Shown here: positions 18,603 to 29,881 of the stretch, piece after piece
Numbering within the stretch: position 1 is the first letter of the stretch
Layout of the letters: the number at the start of each line of letters is the position of its first letter
Origin: Sclerotiophoma versabilis
Lineage: Eukaryota > Ascomycota > Dothideomycetes > Pleosporales > Didymellaceae
DNA: 64,000 nucleotides
Direction of reading: 5' to 3'
NCBI GenBank assembly: GCA_012274445.1
Contig: JAAROD010000015.1
Span: 992,001 to 1,056,000, forward strand
Notes under the pieces: generated by a model
Seen by the model: the letters and a program-made list of their open reading frames with translations, nothing else
Database searches by the model: none
Told to the model about the DNA's origin: nothing
Position numbers and translations under genes: made by a program

Positions 18603-18931
18603 ATGCACGCATTCTCCATTGTTACGCTCGGTATCTTCGTAGCAGGATACTCGACTGCGCGCTGGGACCTCACCACTCGCATTTACGAGCTAGCAATCTT
18701 TGCTTGGGACCACGGCGTTGTCACCAGGGCTGCGAAGGGTTTTGCGATCCTGTCGCTGTTCTTTTTCTTGCTTGTGCTGCCGTTTGCGCGCCTTGCAACC
18801 GAGGAAACAGATCTTGTCAGTACAGCCCATATGGGTTGCAGATACACCAGCACTGACCATTAAAGCATCCACGGGTCGGCGCCGGTGGCATATCTGCGCG
18901 TGAGCAGCTCAAACGTCGAGGGTCTTTCTAG
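18603..18931 (+). CDS. Small two-TM membrane protein upstream of GPI1
   Basis: Exons 18603-18815 and 18866-18931, joined over a 50-nt intron (GTCAGT...CTGAC...TAAAG) in phase 0; 92 aa. Without splicing the frame ends after 86 codons with a less natural tail. Two hydrophobic segments are visible: about residues 3-19 (AFSIVTLGIFVAGY) and 45-62 (AAKGFAILSLFFFLLVLP). The tail PRVGAGGISAREQLKRRGSF is basic. No family is recognised with certainty. It ends only 20 bp before the GPI1 start codon on the same strand. GPI1 belongs to the GPI-GlcNAc transferase complex, which in yeast and animals also contains a tiny two-TM subunit (Eri1/PIG-Y). That the neighbour is such a subunit is a hypothesis from position, size and topology only. 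Confidence 0.6.
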
Positions 18932-18951
18932 TTGGGTAGCAGGATGGTGAC

Positions 18952-21296
18952 ATGGTCACACACAATGGGCTGATGCGCATATTCTGGCCATCAGACGCGC
19001 CGAATGCCTCTCTTCCAGGAGTTCTGGTGGGGTTCAGAAACTCGCAGTTGGACATCTTTGTGGTGTCTATCTTACAAGAAGTCGAGGTATGTACGGATTG
19101 GACCACGACAGCAGCATGCACGGCTCACCTTATATAGCCCCGTCAGGTTGAAAATGCGCTGGCAGTAGGCACACTATTACGATACAGCCCTCATGACATC
19201 AAAGAGCTGTTCGCACGATGTGGGCACTCTTCTCTCCGTGTCTTGGGGGAGCTCAACCCCAAATCTCCACCCGATCACTTCGACGAAAATCTCCTCACTG
19301 CCTATATCAATCCGTCGAGCCGCCTGCCGCGATGGCATTGCCCTGCCGGTGTCCTTTCGACTATACAAGTCGTTGTCTACGATCGACCAGACCCTATGCG
19401 TATGCAATACCTTTCGTTGACGCCGATCGCGCTCGCTCTTGGAGACAAAAGAACCAGCGAGCAATGGGACACAGCGTTCGCAAAGCATGAGGCGGAGGAA
19501 GGACAAAGGAAAAGGAAGAAGGCAATGCTCGTCGAAAAGTTGAAACTACACAAAGTAGTCGCTCACCCGCCTACACAGAAGGAGGTTGCGCTGCCTACCC
19601 TCATCGAACAGGTCAACTGCTCTTCTGAGCTAGACTCGCTGCTGCAGCAGAATATTGGCATGATTGGCAGGCGCATGAAACGAGCGTTGAGCGTCAGCGA
19701 GCGAGTGGTGGAGTCAGCAAACAACTTGTGGGACTACGTATATAAGAGCTTGTGGTATTTCTTGACGGTCTGGGTATGGCCTATAGCTGCACAGCTCTTC
19801 ATCTATGGATTAATGACTCACCGCATAGCGGCCGAGTACATACTCCGCTTCCTGGATTGGCGAATGTCGCCTGATGCACCTGCGTTAAAAGACATATCTG
19901 CAACCGCCCAGCAAATCGACATACGACTGCAGCAGTTCTGCTATTGGCCTATTCAATATCTTACGCTGCGTAAGAGGAAGGCTAGCTGGGGCAGTATTAC
20001 CAACAGTCACCCAGAATACATACGCTTCTACAACAGCCTCTGGCTTGTCGCCAACGATGTCATCATGGGCATTGCTCTGGGTTCTTACATCATCGAAAAC
20101 TCCTCATTTGTCGCCGCTCAAGTCGACACTATTTTTAGTGCTTGGTCCATCGAGGGTCTACGGCGTATGATCTCCTGGCTTACGGGATGGCCGCCACCAG
20201 GAGGTCTGAAGCTCAACACAGAGCTGGCGGCATTTCTGGGTGATTTATTTCTTTGGGTCATCGAATACTGGGCTGGTATGTGCTTATCTTAGTACATGGT
20301 ACTCGATCAAAGCTGACTACTGTAGGGATCATGTCCATACTGCGGCCTCAGTTGCCAGCCCTTGTTCAGGTCATCGGATTTTCGGCATTCGCTGGTGCCA
20401 CGATGCCCATCTCGCTCTTCTCGGATATTGTGTCCTTGCTTACGCTGCATATCTACTCCTTCTACATCGCTTCCGCTCGCATCTTCCATTGGCAGCTCAC
20501 GATTATCATCTCGCTCTTTCACCTCTTCCGCGGCAAGAAGCGCAACATACTTCGAAATCGAATCGATTCTTGCGACTATGATCTCGATCAACTGCTTCTG
20601 GGCACCATACTGTTTACATTGCAGTTCTTCTTGCTACCGACAGTATTCGTCTTCTACTTGACTTTCGCAAGCGCAAGAGTGGCTGTAATCGCTTTGAAAG
20701 CTGGACTCGAAATTGGATTAGCATGCCTGAACCACTTCCCTCTTTTTGCGGTCATGTTGAGACTCAAAGACTCACGGCGGTTACCAGGTAAGTTGACATG
20801 CTGGACATATGTGTCTAGTAATACTAATGACCTTGTAGGCGGTATATGCTTTGGTTTGGATGACCCAAAAGAGGACAAGTCAAACTCTCAAGATAGCCTA
20901 GACTCGGTACCGACTGCCTACATCCATCTCAAGGTATGTCGACACCAAAAGACCCGTACCTTATACGCCTACTAAGAAGCACTGCAGTCTGTACCTCTAC
21001 CTCTTGGCGCCATGTTCCAATCATACTTCGAGCTCGGTACCCGCATACGGAAACACTATTTTTCGCCAAGCGTGTTCCTCAGCCTTGCATCAGGCCAGTT
21101 TGTGCCTCCTATCCACCGGAGAAACTTGTATAGTCTGCAGTACAGTATGCTTCCGGCCAACCGCGCTAGCATTGGCGAGCTGTGGAGGCAGCTTACAAAG
21201 CGAGATGAGAGGCCATCGCACAGGCCTAACGGGCATGCTCGGATGCCTTCGTTCGAAGGTGTAATCAACGGGCGGAGGCGAAAAGCTCCCAAGTGA
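18952..21296 (+). CDS. GPI1: GPI-GlcNAc transferase subunit Gpi1 (PIG-Q)
   Basis: Component of the ER complex that adds GlcNAc to phosphatidylinositol, the first step of GPI-anchor synthesis. Five exons: 18952-19086, 19138-20275, 20326-20787, 20839-20933, 20988-21296; introns 50-54 nt, all phases agree; 712 aa. The N-terminal LMRIFWPSDAP and GVLVGFRNSQLDIFVVSIL are typical of fungal Gpi1. The PIG-Q core has several hydrophobic segments (YFLTVWVWPIAAQLFIYGL; LLTLHIYSFYIASARIF; ILFTLQFFLLPTVFVFYLTF) and the conserved FRGKKRNILRNRIDSCDYD and YDLDQLLLGTILF region. The end carries the usual PLPLGAMFQSYFELG and RHRR-like basic tail. ATG 18944 is out of frame; 18952 is the first in-frame Met. It is preceded by a small TM gene ending 20 bp upstream. 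Confidence 0.92.
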
Positions 21297-21989
21297 TACG
21301 ATAATTATATCCTAGTTCATACACTGATGCTTACCTCTGCGCGACCTACATGTCTCCTGGAGTGTCTACTCAAGGCTGGCCTACACGTATTGTTCTTGTG
21401 CATCCACTTTCAATATGTGATGAGACTGAAGTCATAGGCCTGCAAAGCACGAACATGTGGCGTACAAGCTGAACGACGATGGTTGCGGGAACTGCTTCAC
21501 GCCTCTGTCGCTATGGTATGACCTGAGCTACTACAACCGTCAATTTAGTCTATCGTCAGTCTATTCTCCAACATTGTGCTCTGAGCATTTGTGAAGCTCT
21601 CTACTCAACCTTGGAAATACAAGCTTACATTTGGTTGTTTGGTGAAGAAAGCCACCAAAGAAGATCGTCAGCTCTCATGTTGCCAAAAAAGCCGGTTCCA
21701 AGCTCCAATATTGTAGGAGGCTGTCAATCCACGCCTGCTTACGTCTTTTTACTCTGTAAGTAGGCTAAAGACTGCAGTTCGCTCTAGATAGTTTGTTGGT
21801 TATCTTGGAATACTCCAGGTATCTCCCCTTGAGATGTAAACGTGGAATGAGCTGCTGCAGCATCTGAGCTTTCGCACAACGTAAGAGGCCAGCTCGAGGT
21901 GCATAACGGAAGGGCCGAAGTCAGCAAAACTGAGCTTCATACCAGGCTCCAAACTCTGTTCCCGCCACGAAGATATCGCACTAGGCATC
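21297..21989. other. Intergenic
   Basis: GPI1 3' region and unassigned sequence. No supported gene on either strand. Confidence 0.5.
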
Positions 21990-22328
21990 ATGAGACTCAC
22001 CGCTGTCGGTCTTGCAATTTTAGTCTCCGCTGGGCTATGCTCCCAAAGATGCCCAGAGCATCGCTGCTTCTAGACCCCTCGATGTGATCGTCCAAGTAGA
22101 TGGTTTCCACTATCGCATGTGGGTAAAGGCCTTTTGCAATGCACCTGGTCAATTCGACAAGGGTATAAAGGTGACGCTGCTACGGTTCTTGGCGACAAGC
22201 GAGTGGTCTGCACCGTTGCACGCAGGTCGTCCTTGACGGAGTTCAGGGCCTGGGCAAAATTTGCTGAAGGACGTAGCAAAGAGAACCAGGTTGCTGTGGT
22301 TGACAAGCAATGTCACCTAGGACGATAA
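21990..22328 (+). pseudogene. Frame-disrupted small secreted protein (effector-like)
   Basis: ATG 21990 opens a clear signal peptide (MRLTAVGLAILVSAG). In that frame a TAG at 22071 follows after 27 codons. Coding character shifts frame at the GGG run 22032-22034 to a stretch reading DVIVQVDGFHYRMW and KAFCNAPGQFDKG. It then shifts back at the GGG run 22161-22163 into the original frame, reading GDAATVLGDKRVVCTVARRS and ending after CHLGR at 22328. The shifts are opposite in sign and both fall at G runs. No intron explains them: no donor and acceptor with the right phase exist between. The product would be a Cys-containing secreted protein of roughly 110 residues. It may be a decayed gene, or an intact gene with two sequencing errors. 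No function is assigned. Confidence 0.4.
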
Positions 22329-23947
22329 GTTCATTATTTTGCAATCGTTATATTGTACAAGTGGCTAACGCAGAACCAGGCATCCTAGGGCATTGCTGAG
22401 GGAACTGTCACCAAGATCATCACAGAAGTTATTTCTATCAAAGGATCAGCATCCTACGTGAACCTTCTGTGGTCTATAAAATTGCAACAAGCTCTATTTC
22501 TCCAACGCACTGCATCCACAAAGCCAATTATAGTCTGCCCACATGAGCCAACCCACAAAGCGTCCTGTCATGTTACGAGACATCTCCGCCCTATCCTGTA
22601 GCGGTGAACTCTCTCCAGCGAACCCAACCCTGCATCTCATTCCAGACATATTCAGTCTGATTTCTACAACACCATACCCCCAAACGCAGACTTCAGCGCC
22701 TTGCCAAGTCACCCGGAGATAGACCCAGCAGACCGAATCATTCCTCCTTCCTGCTCGGGCTCCACAACTGCGCCTGAACACCCATCACATGCAAATCCTC
22801 ATCTCGGAGCCACCGAAGTGTGCAAAGCCGCTTCGCACCAGCCACACCACGGCCCTCCAGAGGCCCCGTGACGATATTCGCCACGGTACGAAACACTAAC
22901 CCCCGTCGCTCGCACACCTGCACAAAAGCGCCTTTGCACAATCACACAAAGACCGCCATGCCTCGGCAGTAGCCCACAGCAACGCAAACAGGAAGGATCT
23001 TGGGAAAACAAAAGCAGGTAATTTCATGTACTCGGTGTGTGTGAGGTTGTATGAGCAGAGTCTTGATGTTTGACGTATGTCATGGATGTCGCTGATCTTA
23101 CACTGCCCGCCTCCACGCTCGTGTTGATCGTGGTTCCGGCCACGTGGATCGTATATTACGCTCTCCGGTCAGGTTCGGCTTGGGCAAAAGCCTAAACCAG
23201 CTTCAGTCGCAAGGCTGTGGCTATGGATGCTGGACAGCTCGCGTGCTCTGTTGCGACGGAAACTCGGAGTCCTGATCAAGAACCGTACGTTTGAGATCTT
23301 GGGACAAAGGTGAGGAGGGATTGCTGCATCTTTGTTTTTTAGTGATGTACTTCATTGACGCTACGAACGCTACAGGACAGGACACGGACTTTTGGAGGTG
23401 CTGGTGGACAGAAGATGGAGTGATACAGAAACGAGACACTAGGTTGAGATATATGGCGAGAGGTAGGTGGAGAATGTGAGGGTAGCAGACTGTAGGGTAG
23501 AGCACGATAGAGAATGGCATGGACAAAACTACTGTCCGAGATGTAATGAAAATGAGAAAAAGGTAGGAATCGTGATGCCGCTAAGATACTGTATCGCCCA
23601 TTTGATTGTCCATAATTTAACACCAATACGCCAGATGTGGTTGGAAAAGCTCGGAGATATATAACAGAGGAAAGGCCCTAGCCAACGTTGAGTATTCCGT
23701 TGCTCAAAGGGAACAGACAACGCCCATCACAAGGGCTCGAACGCAGTATTGTTTTCCCACTCTCGTCGTCAAGCGTGGTCACGCACTGCAAATGCGAGAC
23801 ATAAGAGAAGGTAGTGAGGATTAGCGAGGTGGTATCGGGGTATTGAGTTATTCATCAAAGAAACTCCAATTCAGTCGTGAAAGGAGATGCGTGCTGGCGG
23901 CATGAAGTTGATGGGGGTGGGGTTGCCAGAAGCCATCGTCGTTGCGC
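22329..23947. other. Intergenic, 1.6 kb
   Basis: No gene supported. A 59-codon plus-strand frame begins at the ATG near 22543 but shows no domain or splice extension; the minus-strand frames between 22494 and 23720 are Cys/Arg- or Ser/His-rich noise. The left end probably holds the 3' region of the disrupted gene, the right end the 3' UTR of the WSC gene. Confidence 0.5.
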
Positions 23948-24913
23948 TCATACATTTGTGACCTAAGCGTGCGTTAGTACGGTCCCTTCTATTTGCCGTC
24001 AACATCATGACGTACCTTCAATATCCTCCTCGAGTAATCTTCGTTATCGGCAATGCTACCATTGCTCTGCCTTCGGTCCATGAAGCTGGGGTCGATGCGC
24101 GAGTCGTTCATGGAAGAGGCGCTGGTCTTGCCTCCATTGATGAAGTCGTTCACACCGGCTGCGTTGCGGCGATAGTCCTCCTCAGCCTGGCGCTGGCGTC
24201 TGCGTCGCAATAAGAACCATACGCCAGCAATGATGGCAGCAAGGCCCACCACACCGACTACCACGCCTGCGGCGATACCCGCTGTGTTGGGCTTGCTGTC
24301 TGAATCGCTAGATTCGGTGGTTGTTGGCGAGGCGGAAGCGGAAGCGGAAGCGGCAGCGGTTGTCGAGCTGGGTGCTGCAGTGGACGACTTCTTCGCCGAT
24401 GATGAGGAGTCCACAGGGATTTCGTAGTAGTCGACCTTGTTGCGAGTGTTTCCGGTAAGCATAACCCAGAGTTTGTTAGCTCCGCCGCCTGTCAAGAGTT
24501 AGCAAAGGTTCATAATAGCCATGTCTAGGCGATCACATACACAACTCCTTGTCTGTTCCTCCGCATGTTGTACCGCATGTGCTGTTGTCGACTTGCCAGT
24601 CTTTTGCCGGGATCTTGTCTCCACACCAGCAGTCGACACCGTTTGCCAGACCAAGAACATTCTTTCCATTCTCAATGCAGACCAGCTGGCAGTTACCCGG
24701 GCTCTGGAACTCGTAGAATCCGAAGTTGGACAGCGGGGTTCCAGTCTCGAAGCAGCCAATCGTTGACATGGCGCTGGCAGCCAGGGTGGTCGTCGGCGAG
24801 GCAATGGCCGAGGGCGTTGTTACAGTACTCCAGAAGTCATCAGACGACTGGGCAGAGGCCATCATCATCATCGCTGCCGCTACGAGAGCGGATGTGAGCT
24901 TGGAAGAGAGCAT
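23948..24913 (-). CDS. WSC-domain single-pass cell-wall stress sensor
   Basis: Plasma-membrane mechanosensor type that signals to Rho1 and the cell-wall integrity MAP kinases. Exons 24913-24541, 24488-24016, 23962-23948; introns 52 and 53 nt, the second with a perfect TACTAAC branch site and a last exon of only five codons including the stop. Protein 286 aa. Parts in order: signal peptide (residues 1-22); WSC domain from IGCFETGTPL to KLWVML with eight Cys, including the CWCGDK and CGTTCGGTDKELCGGG signatures; a Ser/Thr/Ala-rich stalk containing an alternating Ser-Ala run; TM segment AAGVVVGVVGLAAIIAGVWFLL; an RRRRQR stop-transfer; and a cytoplasmic tail ending SRRILKVTNV. The tail motif YSRRILKV is, as I recall, conserved in filamentous-fungal members. 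Overall it matches Wsc1/Slg1-like sensors. Confidence 0.9.
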
Positions 24914-26763
24914 TATGGAGAGTGTTGTCGAGATGGCGGTGATGTAATGAAGAGTTTGCAGTACGTTGTACTATACGAGTCGCTCGTACAGACTGCGGTA
25001 TGCGTCAGCGATGGGCCGTTAGCTCGCAGACAGCGAGGCCGGACCTTCAGATGGGCACGCGAGGGGGTGGTGAGGCCGGGCAGAGGGCTTCACTCGACAG
25101 GACCGTCCGGATGGCGGTGGTGAAGGGGCGAGCAGGCGGCTCGGTGCGGGTGAATGACTGCAGTGCTGGGTGCGGGTATGGGGTAGAGTGGGTTGTTTGT
25201 GTCTTTCGATCCAGTGTCGTGGAGTCGCAAGGAAGGCAGGCCCGGTTGACAGCTGCGATGCAGTGGACTCGCTCAACGATGCCCTCGTCTGCCCAATTCG
25301 AAACGCAGCGTGTTGGGGTCGCGGATAACGAGGCCCGGAATGAAGTTTCGGATTTACCCCTTGATTTCGACGGGCTAGAAAAGGAAGGAATGGGGCCGCT
25401 CGCTGTGTGTTAGTAGAAGCAGCGTCTGAGGAAGCAACGAAGGAGAAACGAGTGTGATGGCGAGCAGCGAGCAACAAGGACAGACTTGGGTGGGTGTGAG
25501 GAGCGAGGAGGCTTGGGCGCGCGCTGCTGTGGGCCGCCGTGAAGGGGGAACGGCGACAGCACGCCCGTTTCGGCCTAGTGCAAATGACAGGCTGGAGACC
25601 AGGCGCGTTGGCTTTGTTGGGCCACTTGGGCGTATTGCTTGCTTTGTGCCTGGCTAGCAATACAGCCCTGCGCAAGTGTCCCTGTGAGATAATCCGCGGC
25701 TCTCTACGCCTTGCCATGGTGCACACAAGGAGCACTCTCTTTGACCAAGTGCTCGGCCGCCTCGGTGTTGCGCTGGCGAGAGGGCGACGCAAGCGGTCCA
25801 TAATGCCATGGCTCCTGGCTCGATCAGGTCCCCCTACGCTCCCATTGGGCCGTCCCTTGCAGCGTGCCAGGCCTACTGTCCCGCTGTTTCCCTGCCTGCT
25901 GCCAATTCGTTTCATGCTTTAAGCCACACCCACTTAAGCCGTGCATGCTAAACGCTCGGCCAACCGCGCGGCCCTCTGCAGAGCGCTGTTGGTGGCCGCT
26001 GGAGCTGACGTTGTCTGCGTCCAGAGGTCTTTTTCGTGCATCATTGCTCCTTCGCGGCATAGTTCGCGGTCGAGAATGTTCTCCCTGATGGAGACGACTG
26101 CTGCATCTGGCCAGGAAGGAGGGACTGTGGGGATTGAACAAACCCCTGCGATGAACGCGTCGACTTCCACAGAGCGATAGAATCGATAAATTGCGCAAGT
26201 GAACCCATCGACCGGTGAGCTGTGGGCCGAGTGCCAGACATAGTCGGCCTGTGAAGATGGCGTCGTCCGAACCCCTCCTGAGGACGGAAGGAACGCCTCC
26301 TGACGCTGTTCATCAGCCCTGCTGCGATCATGTATCACTGTGACCGTTGATGCCGCTCTACCGCCTGTGCAGCGGCGTGCATGATGCCGTGGGTTCGCTC
26401 GCTTCTAGAAACTGTGGCAGGTGTCACTAAGATGCCTTGAGATGATGCGTGGAACTACGACAATTTCACGTTGCTCCTTTGGATACCCATGAGCTTACAG
26501 CACAGCACAGCGAGGACGAAAGTTCACATGAGCACTTTGCGACATCTACTTCCAAAAGGGCCGTCCTTGCTGGTCGCAAATTTAGCATCACGTTCATCGA
26601 ATTCATCTTGAATTGCTCAGCTCGAAGTCTACCAATCACAACAAGCCTGGCAATATATACACGTGACCTTCGCACTAGCGTGTCCCAAAGAGCTGCAACG
26701 CGACAGAAGCTCACTGCAGCTGGGATGACAATGACAACCCTCTCATGACCAGCATTGCGCTTG
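24914..26763. other. Intergenic, 1.85 kb, GC-rich
   Basis: No gene supported. Long open frames on both strands (for example 298 codons on the minus strand at 25019-25915) are Arg/Pro/Ser-rich, overlap each other and lack domains; GC richness explains them. The left side is the WSC promoter and leader, the right side the promoter of the gene at 26764. Confidence 0.5.
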
Positions 26764-29140
26764 ATGCGACGTCCGCCAGTTGCCTGCCAGCGAGCAGTGC
26801 AATCGCTCCAATCTCGTGCCCCGCAGCACATCTGGGTTCCTGACGAGTTCCTATTATTGGCGGTCAATAGATTTTTCCACAGCACTTGTCCGCAACAAAA
26901 GCGCTATGGCAGCAATGTTCCGGGGCCATTGGAGGCCAGGAAGAGAGCTTCAAAGCGGCGCATGACAGCTTCAGCTGGCTTCTACCCGCAGGATAGCTTT
27001 CCTACCCCTTTCAGCCTTGGAGCGTTGTTCGGTTACCGCTCAAAGCCGCAGAATTCCTGGAGATATGAACCGCCATCATTACCAAAAGATCTGCCACTGC
27101 TGGTCACACGTACGTTGCGTAGACCTTACCGCGGTCGAAATACACATTTGCTAATACGCCGCAGCCTCTCCAACCTGGGATGACGTACAAACCGGAGAAG
27201 TGCAGCTTCGAGGCTCGGCCACCGACGTGAACCCAATCGATCGCGACCTATCACATGCAGAACAACCCGCAGAGCTCTCAGAGACGTGGAATCAGCATGC
27301 TGGTCTTGGTGCTGTTTGTCAGGTACCGTCGAAACTGCCAGCAACCAAGCATACCTTCGTCAGCAACAACGAATTCGAGCACAATTTAGATGGCTTCAAA
27401 GCTAGGTTGGCAGCTGCAGAGAACAGTGAATTTAAGCTCGTGCTGAAGGAGGCCTTCAGGCAATACTTGCCATCTACGCCCTTCGTCTGGAAATATTACG
27501 CTGCGGTATTTGAACATGTACATCAACTGGGGCGCAATCCCAAACCTGTACTCCAGTGTCTGCTTCAAGAAAACGGGCGGTTACTTCGGATCATGAACCC
27601 GCTCCAGACCGTAACTGACTGTACGGTGTTTATGGATCATCTAGACGCGACCCTGCAAAGAGACTTGGTCCGTCACGTCCTCGGAATAATGGCACAATTG
27701 GCAATCGAAGCAAAGCGTTCAACAACCGAAGCGCATGATTTCATTTTGCTGCGTCTCATCGAACGCACTGGATATCAGGTTTCGTACACAGGGTCAGAAC
27801 AGCTGGCCTCGGCCACGAAGTTGTTGTACGCGCTTGCATCACAATTAAGAGAGAGCGCCGACAACCAACTACTGATGTCACACCTCGCTCAATCGAGCCG
27901 TGCCCGAGGTGTTATCCTTTCTACAATTCGCAGTGTTGCTGGGGCACCTGGTGGTTTCGCGAGTGCAGAGCGTGCGCTGTTTTACATGCCGCGCCAGCAA
28001 TTGCTTATGCTAGTACCCGACATCACCTTGTGTCTTGCAAATTCGACTAGGGGCAAGCTGAATTCTGCTGACCCACTAAAAGCACGATGCTTGGACGTGT
28101 GGCTACGATTGCTCCACCATGTAGATTTCAAGGCCAACAATGGCAAAGCCCTACTCAACGCTGCGACGGTCCCACTCGCGAAGGCCCTATGTTCATATGA
28201 TAGGCATGCCATGGTTCCTCCTGAATACTTTGTCAAGGCAGTCCTCCTACACCAAGACATTGATGCTCAAGTACCGTCCACTGTCAACGAACCGCGCCGT
28301 ATTCAAGCCCTCTTTGCGAACGTTCTGCTTCAGATACAAGCACAACCCAAGAAATATACTGCGCTGCTGGATCTGGCCTTACCACTTATTGCTAGACATG
28401 CCGGATTAAGTATTCTTCTGCGCTGCATACGGACAATGGAAGAGCAAAGGCTTCCGCTTTCTACCCATATGGATTTCGATCCTTTCATCGCGGGCAAACT
28501 TGCCGAGCTCCACACTTCAAAAGTAAATCTATCGGAGAGTCAGGTGCAGACTAGGGCATTCGCTTTGCAGGCTTGTGAGAAGCTGACCAGAGCTCTCAGC
28601 CGGATGGGTCACGCGCTGCCAGCAAGGATTGATGAGGTCGCAACTCTCTCAGGAATCCGTCAGTTCGATAACGTGTTGGTACATGCAAGAGCCAACAACG
28701 CTCTTCCCATCGCCTATCGCGACGCCACTACAGACTTGTCTTTGATGGAGCGTGTCGGTATGGTGCACCAGCTTGCCCACCATTACTCTAAGGACACAAC
28801 ACGCACTCATCGCGAAGTATGGCGATCCATCTATTACCTGTACAGATACCTCCAATCAAACTCGCTTCCGATTGGTCCTCTGTTCACTAAAGCAGTTGTA
28901 CATGCGTCGATTACTCGACCGTTGACAGAGAATCGTTTTGTCAGCGCCAGACGCTTGATTTGGGTGTGTCACCTAGTGGCCAGAGTGGAAGGCGACGAGG
29001 TGGCTGCGCGAGTGGAAAATCGTTTCTACACATGGCGAGGCGATCTCATTGGCTATGCTAAGCGGGTTTTTGTTGGTGTTGGCGGAAACAAGCAGAGCAA
29101 GGCGCATGTCGGGACTATGAAGAGACTGGGGTTGATATAA
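26764..29140 (+). CDS. Conserved hypothetical protein, probably mitochondrial, helical
   Basis: I do not recognise the family. Exons 26764-27109 and 27165-29140 with a 55-nt intron (GTACGT...GCTAAT...CGCAG); 773 aa. Start ATG 26764 (MRRPPVACQRAVQSLQ) gives an Arg-rich, acid-free N-terminus with an RFFHSTCPQ cleavage-like region near residue 45, a good mitochondrial presequence. The body is almost entirely predicted helix, rich in Leu/Ala with repeated LL, QL and RAL patterns, for example RQYLPSTPFVWKYYAAVFEH and FVSARRLIWVCHLVARVEGD, which recalls helical-repeat (PPR/HEAT-like) mitochondrial RNA-processing or translation factors. The C-terminus is basic (KAHVGTMKRLGLI). Role in mitochondrial gene expression is inference from architecture only. 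Confidence 0.75.
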
Positions 29141-29881
29141 GTACCTGTAAGAACATGGCTGTAAAGTAAAGTGAGGATGAACATGTGGAGCAGACGATAT
29201 ACCCTGATAGATACAAACGAATACACAAGTTAACGCAGCTGCACGCATTTGATCGTGTCTCTCGTGTTACGGAGGAAACAGGCCAAAAGAACGCAAACTT
29301 GAACTTTTAGGAGGCAGTCATGGTTGCTTATTAACGCTACTATTGGTTTATAAGTAGATGAGGGACTACGGCATATTACATCGATGTTAACTGATTGCAA
29401 AAAACTTGCTAAAGCCCCCTGTGCTTCCTAGGAGGTTTAGGTACTGTGTTCTTGTAGCCTGTCCTCCCTATAACATGAGAGTTGTGTATTGCTGTCAGGT
29501 TGTCTAACTGGAGATGGTTAGGCATTCAACACCAATCCCCCACCTTCAGCCCAGCCTTCATTAGCAAATCCCTCTTATCCCAGCCACCCCATGATCGAGT
29601 AGGATCAGGTGATAGTGATCTTTCTTGTCAATGGGACTGTGCAAAAACCTCGCACTGCACTGCAGGACCAAAGTCGTAGAGAACATCCGGTCTTCCGCAA
29701 CAGCAACGTCATCGGTCAGCAGCCTGCTTTGCATACCTGGTATTCTGTGAAAGCTGAACAAGCAAACCACAATCAAGGTGAATTTCCGTAAAGGCTGTGA
29801 AGCTCAGACGGTACATCAGGTGGCTGCAAGGTCTGGAAGATTGTCAAAGGCCCGGCTACAGGTGACGAACTAGGGAGTAAG
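29141..29881. other. Intergenic
   Basis: 3' region of the upstream gene and promoter of fluG. No coding sequence supported. Confidence 0.55.

Noticed and set aside
25019..25915. 298-codon minus-strand frame in the GC-rich gap
   Set aside because: Arg/Pro/Ser-rich composition, overlapping frames on the other strand, no domain, no splice support; expected from GC richness.
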